64,000 bases of DNA from Hybos culiciformis (lineage: Eukaryota; Arthropoda; Insecta; Diptera; Hybotidae), in NCBI GenBank assembly GCA_964007475.1, contig OZ023273.1:39929525-39993524 (forward strand), in the 5' to 3' direction. The translations under genes were made by a program, and so were the position numbers. Position 1 is the first letter of the stretch; the number at the start of each line of letters is the position of its first letter. A model generated the notes under the pieces. That model saw only the letters and a program-made list of their open reading frames with translations. It searched no databases and had not been told where the DNA came from. Of this stretch, positions 45,715 to 58,057 are shown in pieces.

Positions 45715-48700
45715 AATCAAAGCAAGACGAGAAAGTAGTAGAGTATAAAGGAAGTTCAACAGGAATATTTTTTGTTACAGATTTATGTAATTTACATATA
45801 TTTTGTAATATTATATTAAGTTTTTCTCATTAATTTTGTTTTGTTTTGCTAAGAACTTGGATTATTTAATAAAGAGTTAAAAGGTTTAATCAAAACTCTT
45901 GTAAGTTCTATTATTATTATTCATAAATGAATTTAGCTATAGTTTTTGCTTTATATAGCATTTTAGTATCTAATTGAAATCTTTTTCAAAGGCGCCAATC
46001 ATTCTTCGCACACACAATAAAAAAACCACGAGCCGGGCCTGCAAATCGGATTCTAGTCCTATCTGGCTCAATTCTCACTTAAAAGCTCTCAGAAATAAAA
46101 AAATTTTTAAATTTTCTTCGAGAGATCCCTTCTTTTTTATTCAATTCTATTAATTTTTTTGAAAGACTAAGGCCCAATACAGCGTAAGATCCGAGGTGTA
46201 CCAAAAATCGAAAAATTTGAATTTTTTTTTTTATTTTCACAGTCATTACTCTATCTTGACATTTTCAATTTAACGATTTTTATACAATTAAATTATATTC
46301 ACTTCAATATTCTCTAAACCACTTTTATTTTATAAACTAATATGTACAATGTATATATGTATACAATACTTTGTACTCTTAAAAAATATATTTACCATGC
46401 GGAAATTACAAAATCAAATAAAATTATCCCCGAATGAATTATTTCAATTTGTTAAATAATCTTACAATTACTTTGATGAAACTTTTCAAAGGCGTAAAAA
46501 AGAAGTTCCCTTCCGTTAAGGAAACAAAATACAATGTTTCACGAGATACAAAAAAAAATAAAGATTTTTCGATTCTGATAACATATCAAATAATCATATT
46601 TTTCTTGTTGTTGTTCAAATTAACCATTCCCCTTTTTATTGAACAGCCTTTTGAAAATGAAATTGTTTTATAAAAACGAATTTTACTAAACTAGTGAAAA
46701 TTGAATTATTTGTAAATTGAAAATTATTTTTGATTGCAAAATTGATTTTAAAATCTTTAAAGCTATCATAAATTACACTTTAATCGTGATAGTAGTGCAA
46801 ATAAAAAATTTGATAACCTCATTTCGTTCAAATTCGCAATATTTTAAAACTAATATATTCAGAACTTATGCTTTACAATAATAATAATTATACAAAAGAT
46901 TCCCATAAGAAAAATTTTCACGATATAATAAATTATGTATACCTTTGTTTATTTTCATTTTGTTGCATTAATTGAACAAAAAACGATGCTATATAATTTC
47001 AAAAGGGTATATAAAAAAATTGGCACTTCAGAGTATGAAATTAAGCATTTGAATATAAGAGGAGCCATTATGATTAAATTGAAGAATACTGAAAGATATT
47101 ACAAAATTGAAGCCATGTGTTCAAATCCTTTAACTACTTACCACAATATAGTGTTTTTAAATTTTCAATGCATTTTTAGTACAAAAGTGTACTCTGTCAT
47201 TTCAATTTTCTTCGATTTTCTTTCACATGAAAATGCTTGGAATCCCTTATAAAGGGGTCTAGAATCACTTAGTATAAATAATTTTTGTTAACTTTCAAGA
47301 ACATTGTCAACTTTCAATGACATATATAATAATAAAGTATAGGCTCAAAATTATTACCGTCCAATGATCGAAACTTAATTTTGAATTTTTTTTTTCTTCT
47401 TGTCTTAATTTTTTTTTTCTTCTTGTCTTAATTTTTTTTTTTTTTGTTTTCTTGAAGAATACAACATTAAATTTTATTTTAATGGACCAGAAAAAAAAAT
47501 GATTCGAAACCTCTATATTGAAAACATAGTATTTAAAATAAATTATGTGGTTGTTATTGCATTCCATTTTATACGATGCAAAAAATAAAGTGCAATAAAA
47601 ATTTCTTATTCATCACAATGTTATATTGTGCAGATGAAATTCAACAAAATGAATTTCAAGTATCATTTTATAACACTGAAAAAGGAAAAGAGTGTATTCT
47701 ATGAGCATATTTGAATTAAACTTTTATTCTCTAATGTTAATACAAACAATATTAAATATTAAAAATCGAGAATACCATTTTATATTTTAAATAAAACTAT
47801 TGGACATTACTAAAAATTATCGTTAAGCTCAATATTAAATAGCATTAAATATGAATTTATGTATGTTTATGTATGTATGCATTCATATATCATAAAAACC
47901 TTTCATTAATCTACGAGTATAAGATAATATTTATAGAATATTTCAATATATAATTTTTTTTGTCACAACTTTAAGTAAACATAGTTCAATTATGGGTACA
48001 ATGATAATGAATTTGTTAAGAAAAACCATTGAAGTCAACGGCTTCAGAAATTCAATTTCCATCAAATGAATAAATCACTTCATTAAATAAAATATAAAGA
48101 TTTGACAAGGCTTGTTTATTTGGAAAAAACGATAGTACAACTAATAGACCTCACTAAATAGCCTCACCCACATAAGCCCACAATGAAAGTGACATATGTT
48201 TTATTTTCACTAATGTTTTATTTTATAATTTTTTTAATTTCGTAAAAAAATTTTTAACAAATATTTTCTACCTCCATTACATTGCTAATATTTTGGTTAA
48301 TTGCTAAGCTACATGCTACAATCATTTTCCCTGATTTTGTCGCTTGCCTCCCTGAATTATTTCTCAAAAAATGTATTTTCTGGATCTAAAGGCCTCAAAA
48401 CCACAGTAACATTGAGCACCTCTCCATATAAATGTTCTAAAATAAAAACAAAAAACTTGAATATCTTAAAACTATCAAAAAATAGTTACGGCTTTCATGC
48501 TTAGTAAGTTGTGTCGTGTTTTTTTGCACTCAAAGGTTATATTATCTGTAAAATAATAAGGATTCAATGAATGGATACTATTTCTTAGTACTATTAAAGT
48601 ACTATTAAACACTAAACCGTATAAGTCTAATTAATTTTTAAAAAATGGTTCTTTTAAATACAAATGATAGAAAAACCAAATAAATTAAAGCTGATAGTAT

Positions 48701-49590
48701 GATCATAAATCGAACTGAGGTAAACAATATTTTTAAATTTAAAAAAAAAAAATATAATAATCAAACATTCCTTTAGCTCTATGACATAAATTTAAAAGAA
48801 TTTCCATTAATTCCCTAAGTAATAAATTTTTTAATGGAATGGAAATAATACATGGAAAATCTATGAGAGAACATTGTGCATATTCTATACATACTAAATT
48901 ATACGACTTTTCTTATAAATTTATTATGTTTTTATATTTAATGGTTTTTTTTTCACTGTTTTTATGCGGTATTTTAATTTAAAGCTACACTCATGTAAAA
49001 TTTTAATATATATTATTAACATTACAGATGTAAATTCTCACATAAAAATATCCATTTTTAGTTAAAAGTATAAAACATAACCATTTTTAAAAAGTGAATG
49101 AATATTTAGGATGCTTTTAATAATTTTAATATACATACATTTGTGGGTACTATTATGTAAGTACATATAAATATGATGTACATTGTACAAAATTTTATTT
49201 TTTATTTTCTTTTCATCTAAAAGTTCATAAAAATTAAAGAGAATTTTGAACTTTGAAATCAACTTTGGTTTAGCTTCCGAATCAATTGTCATTAGTGAAT
49301 ACGAAAGAGATTGTTCGAACTTAACTGAACCATCTGCGGGAAATTCAATGTTATATGTCTGTTTAATATCAAATTGTGTCGTACATGTCCCATTTAATTT
49401 TCAAGAATTTTGTAGAAAATATTAAAAAAATAGTTTACTTTACTATGTATTCAAAATTTAACATAATTCAAATTTAATTCAATTAAATATCAAAGACTAG
49501 AAAATAATTAATCATAAAATGTTAATATTTTTAATCATAAGTTAATATGTATGTATATATTGGATACAAAATCAAAAATATTTAATTCAA
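45715..49590. other. AT-rich DNA, no supported gene
   Basis: Open frames at 46434-46673 (79 codons, with a hydrophobic ILITYQIIIFFLLLF segment) and 46935-47252 (105 codons) are the longest. Neither has a recognisable domain, splice context or homologue that I can name. A 27-bp unit with TCTTCTTGTCTTAA is tandemly repeated near 47386-47430. Confidence 0.45.
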
Positions 49591-49828
49591 AAAAAAAAAC
49601 ACACGAAGCAGTCATAGAACTGCCTACAGAAGTTTATACTTAAAAATTTAAACTATGAAATAACAAAGGCTACAAATGATTGGCTGCTGAGTACAAAATG
49701 TAAATTAAAATAAAAATATTTTAATTTACATTTTGTACTGTCATTTGTAGCCACTGTTATTTCATATTTTAAATTTTTTAAGTATGAACTTCTGTAGGCA
49801 GTTCTATGACTGCTTCGTGTGTTTTTTT
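49591..49828. mobile_element. Palindromic MITE, near full-length hairpin (about 238 bp)
   Basis: Inverted arms of roughly 110 bp: CACACGAAGCAGTCATAGAA at the left and its complement at the right, continuing through CTGCCTACAGAAGTT and on to a loop at ATTTTAATTTACATTTTGTA. The left arm carries an extra GATTGGCTGCTGA. Outer ends are A/T homopolymers, so the target duplication is not readable. Confidence 0.85.
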
Positions 49829-51498
49829 GCATATTTTGAGCTGGGAAAACCTGTAATGATAAATTACTTGATCGATATCTATACTATCAATGCCAAAATA
49901 TACCTATGTTGTTTCTCAAGGCTTTAATAAAATTATTTGTAACGAGTTTAGTGCGTCCAATATTATAAATTTGTTTTATAGGATATAATGTTTATAACTT
50001 TAGTGGTTACATGATCTCTGTAAAAAAAATAAAACAAAAACATGAAACATGAAATGCAATGTGATCACTTTTCTTACTAATTTTTCTCCCGGGAAATTTG
50101 TACTTTTTTTAGCGTTTATTATCTTATTAACTACAACAGGATTAACAAATGCTTGTTTAAATACATATATACATATAACTGTCTTGTCATAGTAAGTGGT
50201 AAAACATGTTTGAAAATTAGTTGGGACTTTAGTGATATACCTATTATCCGGTGTCTAAATTTTTTATGAATGATCACAAGATTATGTTAATTCTATTGTG
50301 AAAATAAGACAATATTGAAAAATAGTTCATTCAACTCGCTATTAAAAAACTGATTTCTGAATAGGATAGTTTTTTTTTCACAGTTAAATTTTTAAAATGA
50401 AATAGGATCTCGATACTTTAATTTATGCATCTGTCAACGTTTCCAATATTTTTTACATCCATTTTATAGCAATATTCAATTGCATTAATTCATATATGAA
50501 ATTTTACAGTTTTCAACTAAGTTCTCAAATAAGTTTTTAGCTACATTTTAATTTTATAATATGTATTATAAAATTATAAAACACTATTTATTAATTAAAA
50601 GTTTTTTCCATTTATATAAATTAAAATAAAAAATCAAAGAGCGCCTAATTTGCAAATTTTTTTGAACCAAAAAATAACCTTTGCCACCAAATTTGCTACA
50701 ATTTTACTTAGCTCTGTGTTTTGCTTCAAAAATAGAATATGTATATAGAATGTGTATCAGAGAACTGCGTAATACTATTCATAAACAAAAACAAATCACT
50801 CGCAATATTTCAATACAGAATAATACCAATTACAGAAAAAAAATGAGCTATTCATATTCTACTTGCACATAAGAAACACTTATATTACATTGACTTGCAA
50901 AACAACAATATCTACTCAATACCACTTGATGTTGATTTGTTTTTGTTATGAATGCTATGAATGCAGCAAGTGCCTAATATAAAAACAATACGTATGAATG
51001 AAAAAAATATCATCTAATTAAGTATAGGTACATTTTTAACAGTTTTTTTAGGAAATTTTTAGGAAATTTTTACGAAATATTTAATTTTTTTTTAGGAAAT
51101 TAAATTTCCTTAGAAGATTACCCAATGCATTCAATATACGCAATACATATTTCACTATTCACTATACTTGCGAATAGAAATTTGACTTGATACAAAAAAC
51201 TAAATACAATTCTAATGTATTGAAAAAATATTATGAATCATATATTCACACTTGTTTCTATTTTGAGTTGAACTATTCATATATTGAATAAATCAAGTGT
51301 ATTCACGAGTGATTTGTAATACAAGTGTACTCATGCATTTCTCTGATGTGTATATAGAATATGTATATAGAATATGTATATAGAAAATTAAAAAAAAAAT
51401 TATAAATTAGTGGCTGATAAAAACATTTTGTTTTGTTTAAATATCTCAAAAAAACTAGTTATTATGAAAAAAAAAAAAAAAATATTTCACAAAAAACT
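49829..51498. other. AT-rich DNA with a short foldback-family fragment
   Basis: At about 50760-50826, GAACTGCGTAATACTAT .. CAATATTTCAATACAGA matches the part of copies C and E between the tail repeats and the A-run (inverse orientation). This is a solo internal fragment. TATAGAATATGTA is tandemly repeated near 51350-51390. No gene recognised. Confidence 0.55.
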
Positions 51499-51573
51499 CG
51501 TCATTGGGAATCGAACCAGACACCTTCAGACTTACAGTCTGATGTTTTACTACCAAGCCATATTGTCTATATG
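51499..51573 (-). repeat. tRNA-like unit 1 (Pol III boxes)
   Basis: On the minus strand it reads TGGCTTGGTAG (A-box-like), an anticodon-like arm TCAGACTGTAAGTCTGA with a seven-base loop CTGTAAG (triplet GTA), and a perfect B box GGTTCGATTCC. A TTTTTT run follows about 8 bases after. Acceptor and T stems do not pair, so it is not a functional tRNA-Tyr gene; it is most likely a tRNA-derived SINE head or pseudogene. Confidence 0.72.
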
Positions 51574-51831
51574 AGTTTAGCTTTCTAAAAAAATACAAAA
51601 AATATTTTTGATTGATTTTCCTAAATAATATTAAATCTCAATTTGTGGCATACTTTATAAAATTGATAAAGATTTTTTGTGTTAATTTTTAAATTTCGTT
51701 TTTTGAGTATTCTAATTCTTTTCTTATTTTCTTTTTTGAGTATTCTTTCTTATTCTTCTACAATAAAATAAAAACAAAAAAATGAATGGTTTATTAGAAT
51801 TTTTTTATTATATTTTAGAAATCCAAAATCA

Positions 51832-51905
51832 TACGGGCTATATGGCTTAGTGGCTAGAACATCAGACTATAAGAGTGAAGGTGTGAGGTTCGAATCCCCA
51901 GTGAA
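51832..51905 (+). repeat. tRNA-like unit 2
   Basis: A box TGGCTTAGTGG and B box GGTTCGAATCC are both intact. The anticodon-like arm is damaged (CAGACTATAAGAGTG). A long T run follows. Upstream ATCCAAAATCATA is shared with unit 3, so homology extends beyond the tRNA-like part. Confidence 0.72.
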
Positions 51906-52037
51906 TACATTTTTTTTTTAATTTTTTTAATTTTTTTGAACATAATAATTTTTAATTTTTTTGAACATAATTTTTTTGTTGGTAGAATATGTAATTTTTT
52001 TGCTTGTAATATTGGGCCCTATATATACATATATATC

Positions 52038-52113
52038 TTGTCATTGGGAATCGAACCAGGCACCTTCAGACTTACAGTCTGATGTTCTAGCCACTAAGCC
52101 ATATGGTCCATAT
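52038..52113 (-). repeat. tRNA-like unit 3
   Basis: Closest to a complete form: A box TGGCTTAGTGG, arm TCAGACTGTAAGTCTGA and B box GGTTCGATTCC, no nearby T run. Forms an inverted pair with unit 2; the similarity extends into TTATTATATTTnAGAAA upstream of both. Open frames drawn across it are incidental. Confidence 0.72.
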
Positions 52114-54660
52114 GATTTTGGGTTTCTTAAATATAATAAAAAAATAAGTATTCTTATTCTAATTTTTCTGAGAAAAATGATGACGATTCTGAGAAAAATT
52201 CTATATGAAAATGGATTTTTACCCTCTACCAAAATTCATCAACCGACGCTAAAGAAGTATAAACTTCAAAAACAACCATGTTATTATTTTATATCCTGTT
52301 AATTAATGAACAAATATTTGTGAGGCTTGTTTTTATGTCCATTGTGGGCATACATTTAAATAAGGATTAAAATAAATGTTTATTTAAAATGTTTTCACTA
52401 AACATCAAAGGCAGAAAATTTAAATTAATTTTGTGATGCAAATTTTCCACCCATTTTATGTATGCAAAGTGTGTTTTAAAATTTGTTACTCGAATAAAAA
52501 GTATCAAACAAAATAATATGTTATTTAAAGTACAAAATAAAAGTATTATCCACATCATGTTTTGAAGTGTTTAAGTGAATAAAGCATAAAGACACTATAA
52601 ATAGAAAAAACAGAATTGTTTAGAACATTTTATACCTATAATATCCAAAATTATAATTTTGTCAAAAATTGTCAAAACATTCCATTAAGTTGAATCATTA
52701 TGTAGTTTATATTGCAAAATGTATCTCATCGAATGTCAAGTAATCATTAATTATAAACACAAGGAAAAACTTAATTAAATACAATTTCTTATATAAGTAT
52801 AAAATATTTTGTTTAAACTGCAATGCAAGTATAATACAAATCCCGGTTTGAGTCCTTGAAAACAATTAAGTACAATTTTCTTAAGTTCCTTTAATCGACA
52901 TCTACCAAACCAAAACAATAATTTTCATCAGAATTCATTAAAACTATATTATATTAAAATTAAAATTAAAACATATAAATTGTATATGAAAATGAATTAG
53001 ACCTTGGCTGGTTGAAAGCCTATATTTGGTAGAGCTATATATAAGCTTTTTATTGAAGGACGGACGGACCGACATTTTAATGTAAAGAATTTAATTTTTG
53101 ACGGAAAAGGAGCTAAGAAATTTTCTTCAATTTTTGTAGAAATTAAATTTAATGGAAAATAAATACAACCAAAATTAAAGGATAAAATTTACGTAATAAA
53201 CAGAAAACAACTTTTTTTTTATCTAATTTGCGTACAGAAATAATATTTCGATAAGGTGTAGGATTATTAAATAATAATAATAATAATAATAAAAAAGATA
53301 ATAATTATTTCTAGATTTTTCCACTGTGTTAAAAAAACAAAAAACAAAATCTACTTTTGATCAGTGGGAGTTTAAAAAAAAAAAGAAAAACTAACATATT
53401 AAAATCAATAATATTATTATTTTTTTAACGATAATTTTCATATATCAATTGCTCTAGTTATTTTCACATTTTTTCTTTTGAAATTAAATAAGGAAAAATA
53501 GTATAGGGCTTAGAGTTAAGTTTTAATTAAATCAAAAATATGTAAATAAGTTTTTTTTTCAATTTTCCTTATAAGCTATTTCCATTCATCCAATATATCC
53601 CACATAAATTCCGTTATTTCACTTACCGTTTCCATTACATTAAGTGGAATACGAAGTGGAATATATTGACATTTAAAAAAAAAAAAAATTTAATAATTTT
53701 TTTTTTATTACTTTTTCATACAAAAAAAAATTTATTTATGTTTTTTTATTTATTTTTTTGTCACTTTGACAAAAAAATTTCTGACCAACCAAAAAATAAT
53801 TTAAAAAAGTACCTAAAAATGTATTTTTATTCATAAATTATGTACTTTTTTTGATAAATTTGGAATCCGAACCCTAACTTAAGTAGAATATGAAAAAGGG
53901 AAATAGAAATACAGGAATTTATTTTTATATGGAAATTTACCTGAAATATTCCGGAAAACTGAATATTCCACAAATATTCCACTAATAGAAATAGGTTATT
54001 ATAGATATAATGTTTATTAAAAATGCATAAATAAGTACAGAAACTGTTAAATATTAATGCTGTAAAGATTTGCATGTAAATCTTAAACCTTAAAATGTAA
54101 TAATTGACAATAAGGAAAAATGTCTTATTAAATTTTAATTAAGTTGGTAGGTAGGTGTATCTATTTACATTTTTCTTTATTTAAAAAAAAAAAATCACCC
54201 TCGCAACATTTTTGTAACAAAAATAATTTTTTTTTTTATTGTAAACACATGTTGCTAAAATTTTATTTTGGTAAATAATTTTGTTTTTTTCATCTTGTTA
54301 TTTACCATTCATGGTAAATTCTTAACACAGACGTATATTTCTCACTTTATCCAATTTTAACTCATTCTCACAATTTCATTAAAAAAAAAAAGTCAATAAT
54401 AAAAAAAATGTAAACGGTTGAAAATAGTTTTTTTTTCCTTTTGATGTGAGAATAAAATTACCTTATTCAGCTATTTATATTAAAAGCGGTATCTCAACAA
54501 AAAAAATATATATCTTTTTTTAATTTGAGAGCTTTAAAAGATTTTCATTGTGTATTCATTCTGCAATTTAAGTATCTGAAAAAAAAAAAAGAAAAAAAAT
54601 AGAAATAGACAAAAAATATTTTTTTTTAACATTTATTTCTTTAACAAAAAAAAAAATAAT
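52114..54660. other. AT-rich DNA, no recognisable gene
   Basis: A short (ATA/ATAATA)n stretch near 53265-53300 and many homopolymers. No transposon ends recognised, in contrast to the left part of the window. Confidence 0.5.
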
Positions 54661-54740
54661 AAAATTCAGTTGGTGGAAAGATATTGAAACGGTTCGGTTG
54701 TACGGTGAAACGACGGACACGGTTGAATTTTTATTATTCG
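54660..54740 (+). promoter_or_regulatory. Candidate TATA-less core promoter
   Basis: TTCAGTTGG contains a perfect arthropod initiator TCAGTT with A at 54668. GGTTG lies 28-32 bases further on, one base off the usual downstream promoter element position. CGGTTCGGTTGTACGGTG and ACGACGGACACGGTTG form a GC-richer island in otherwise extremely AT-rich sequence. Position upstream of the candidate exon at 59929 fits a 5' untranslated exon of the same gene. This is inference from motifs only. Confidence 0.25.
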
Positions 54741-57579
54741 TGGGAGCAAAAAAAAAAAAAAATTAAGAAAAAAAAACAAACTTTTTATTGGAAAAAATAA
54801 AATATAAAATCAATTTCTAGAATTTAAAATTAAAAAAAAAGAAAGGTAAATAAAAATAAAGAAAATTTATTTTTTTTTTGTTTTCTTTATGAAAACTTTT
54901 TGCACACAAAAAACAAAAGAAATGTTTTACACTCGAAAAAAAAATTTGTGATTGTTATTTATCTGTGAAATAAAACAACTGAGTGAGATTTATTGAACAG
55001 CTGATTTTTTTTTTTTGGTTTTTTTTTTTTACTTAAGAGGTACAAAATTTGGAACAAAAAAGAATATAAAAAAAAAAATTAAAATAAATTGGGATTAAAA
55101 ATTACTTTATTAAGGCTTACGATTTTTTTTTTTTTTTTTAATTTTAAAACTCTATAAATGTGTCTATGACATTTTGATTTAGTAACAAAATTAATTTTTT
55201 TTTCAGATTTTCTTAGTTTTATAATTAAAATTTCAAGAACTAAAATATTGATCAAACTTTTTTGACCCAAAATATCATCATCAATAAGAGTAGGATTACA
55301 TATATGAAGATTTCGCTATAGTTACATGAGTGCTTCAAGTTGTCTTGGAGATGATATTCTACTCAACAATTTATTCAATTTTTTAGAGCTCATTTTATTA
55401 TTTAAGACAAAACTCTATTTGTTGATAATTTTTTATTTTTTCAATTTTTTCAATTGTAATTTAACATGTAGACCAGTGTAGAAAATAAAATAAATTATGT
55501 AGCAATTAATTCGAAATTTTAGATTAAGTCCCGCTGATTTATTGAAATAAATTTTAAATCAAAATTATTTCAATAATAATAAATCAAAAGACTTCAATCT
55601 AAATTGAATTAAGCAAGTAAATTTGCTAATTTTTTCATATTTTAATACAAAAAAATATTAATTTAGTTCGAATTTGTTATTGTTTTTTGTTAAAAAAAAA
55701 AATATGTATTGCAATATAGGTATTTCTTTTCAGAAACACATAAAAAGTTTACAATTTTTTTTTTCCATAGCAATAATAAAATAAAATGTAAAATTTGTAA
55801 TTTTTTCCAATGAATAAAAAAAAAAAAAAAAAAAAAACAAGAAAACAAATTATGTGATCTGTAGAAGTGGTAAATAATAACTATTTTTTTTTTTAACACC
55901 TAGAGTTACTTAATCATCAAAAATCAATAATATTAATTTTTTTTTAAGAAATCTTATATTACGTGCCTAGTCGTTACTAATTTTTTAGTTTTTTTTTTTT
56001 AATTAAGAAAAAAATTGGAAATTTTTGAAACTGTGGAAATTTCTTTTGATGCATAAATACCTAATTATGCTTAAGACCTATTTAAACTTACATACTTTTT
56101 GTTTTTATTTTTTTCAATTTATTTGAAAACTTTACAAATTTTAATTTTATAAACGATTTCCTGAAAGTAAAAACAAAATTCTTTTTTTTTTTTTGTAAAT
56201 ATTTTTCGTAGGATTCAAATTAGATGAATTGTTTACAATTGCTTGAATTCTATTTATTTTTTAAAATTAATTTCAACTAGCAATTCAATTATTTATCACA
56301 ATCAGTTTTGGAATTAATAAAATTGAGAATTAAAAAGAATTTTGATGCTGAATTTGAAAATTGAACAACATTTTTTTTTTTTTTTATTCCTCCTTATTGT
56401 ATTAGTGTGAATTTTGCTGAATTGTATCTACAAAAAAAAATTTTTTTTTATTTTTTATTTCTTATTTTTTTTTTTTTTTTTATTACAGAAAAGAAAAAGT
56501 AAATTATTTAAATTTAATATTTTTAAAATTAATATTATATTCTTTTTATGTTAAAGGAAATAAAAAAAAAGTTAAAAATTTATTATTTTCTTTTAAAATA
56601 AATAAACAAAGAAAATACCAAAAAATAAAAAAAAAAAAAATTAAAAAAAAAATAATAACTAAAATAGTATGAGTGTTGAAGTAAAAAAAAAAAACCAAAA
56701 AAAAGATACAAAGTTCTCTCTATCACAAATACTAATAAAAAAAACTTTATTGAAAAAACATAAATAAATATGAAACCTTGTATCTTTTTTCGTTGAATAA
56801 TATATATTTTGAAAACAGGTTGTTTATTGCAACAATGTTAGTGTTATTTTCGACGTTTTGTCGCGAAAACAAATAACAATAAGAAAAAAAAAAACGAGAT
56901 GGAAAATACAATTTTTTTCTCTGCTGCCAAAATAAGAAAATCAACCTAGTAAATTTCTTTTTATTTTTTTTTTTTTTTTTTCAATGAAAAATCTTTTCAT
57001 CCTTATTTATTCATGACATTTTTTTTAATTTTTATTTTTTTTCCTCCTAATTTGTGTATAATGGAATAAACTTAACGGGAAAAATAATTTAAATCCTGTT
57101 ACCTAATACCGTTAATAAATTAACTATCTTTATGTTAGGCGTAAATATATTTATTTATTTTTTTTTGTTAATAACAATGAAATTTAAAATGAAAAATTTA
57201 TCTAATAAAGAAATTTCCGTGAATGACTAAGTACCTGTACATGTTTTATTTAAATTTAAATTAAATAAAGCTTATTGATGATAAAACAAAATACGAATTA
57301 CATTTGCACATTGGTGAGATTATCAGAATTAATCTTATTTAAGGAAAATTTAAAAAATAGTACCCAATATTATGTAAAAAAAAATGTATATTTAAACCTT
57401 TGATATTCAATTCATCACAATTTAAATATTTAATTAAATTTTTAGTTAAACGATATTATTTTTGAATTTTTAGGACGTTATAATGTTTAGTCTCTATTCT
57501 CATGCCGTTGATAGATGCACAAAAAATTGTTTAAACGTTCAAAGCATTAACCAAAACGATTTTCTTATAATAAACTATC
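54741..57579. other. Homopolymer-rich DNA, possibly a 5' intron
   Basis: Dense A and T runs, no recognisable transposon ends or coding frames. A GAAAG/GTAAAT donor-like site at about 54841-54850 would allow a short first exon after the candidate promoter, but this is weak. Confidence 0.4.
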
Positions 57580-57587
57580 AGTTAAAG

Positions 57588-58049
57588 CAGGCATGTGCAA
57601 CTCAATTGCGTGCTAGAGCCGCTGAATAAATTTCGTACCTCGACATGAGCCACATATAAAAAAACGAATGAATAAAATAATAATGGTTTATTGGTTTTGA
57701 TTTAATTCAGAATTTTTACTAGTAATTTAATTTAAAAATTGCAACATTAAACATAACAAAATATAAAATAAATCTTCAAAAAATAAAAAAATAAATAAAA
57801 GTTAATGAGAAATTTGAGTGTTTTTGCTTCGGATCAATTTATACAAATCTGGTGCAATTTTTGTTGTTGAAATTCTGAGTTGATGTTCCAAGTTTATATT
57901 TATTACCTTTTCTTGCAAAACAAACAAATCATGGCCAGCTAATAAACATTCTTTAAAAATGAAAGCAAAACAAAAGTTCTTTTCGTAAATCAAAACATTG
58001 TTGTGAGCCGCAGATAAAAATCAAATGAGCCGCAGGTTGCACATCGCCG
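57588..58049 (-). mobile_element. hAT element remnant with 8-bp target duplication (462 bp)
   Basis: Left end CAGGCATGTGCAACTCAATT; right end, reverse-complemented, CGGCGATGTGCAACCTGCGG. AGTTAAAG is duplicated at 57580-57587 and 58050-58057. GAGCCGC words lie near both ends as in the MITE at 34880, so the two share a family. The interior retains a transposase tail on the minus strand. Confidence 0.9.
57802..57993 (-). pseudogene. hAT transposase C-terminal relic
   Basis: The last 35 or so residues before the stop at 57804-57802 read NLEHQLRISTTKIAPDLYKL followed by a short tail ending in QISH. This pattern (NL..LR.A.T...PD...L then QVSH at the stop) resembles the C-terminus of hAT transposases of the GTF2IRD2/ZBED-like kind. 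The upstream part is short and unaligned, so most of the gene is deleted. It lies inside the element with the AGTTAAAG duplication. Confidence 0.65.
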
Positions 58050-58057
58050 AGTTAAAG

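Noticed and set aside
46434..47252. Two open frames of 79 and 105 codons, one with a hydrophobic stretch
   Set aside because: No domain, no splice or promoter context, and Phe/Ile-rich segments are expected by chance in AT-rich DNA.
51499..52113. Genuine tRNA-Tyr genes
   Set aside because: The loop reads GTA, but acceptor and T stems do not pair and no CCA-proximal stem is formed.
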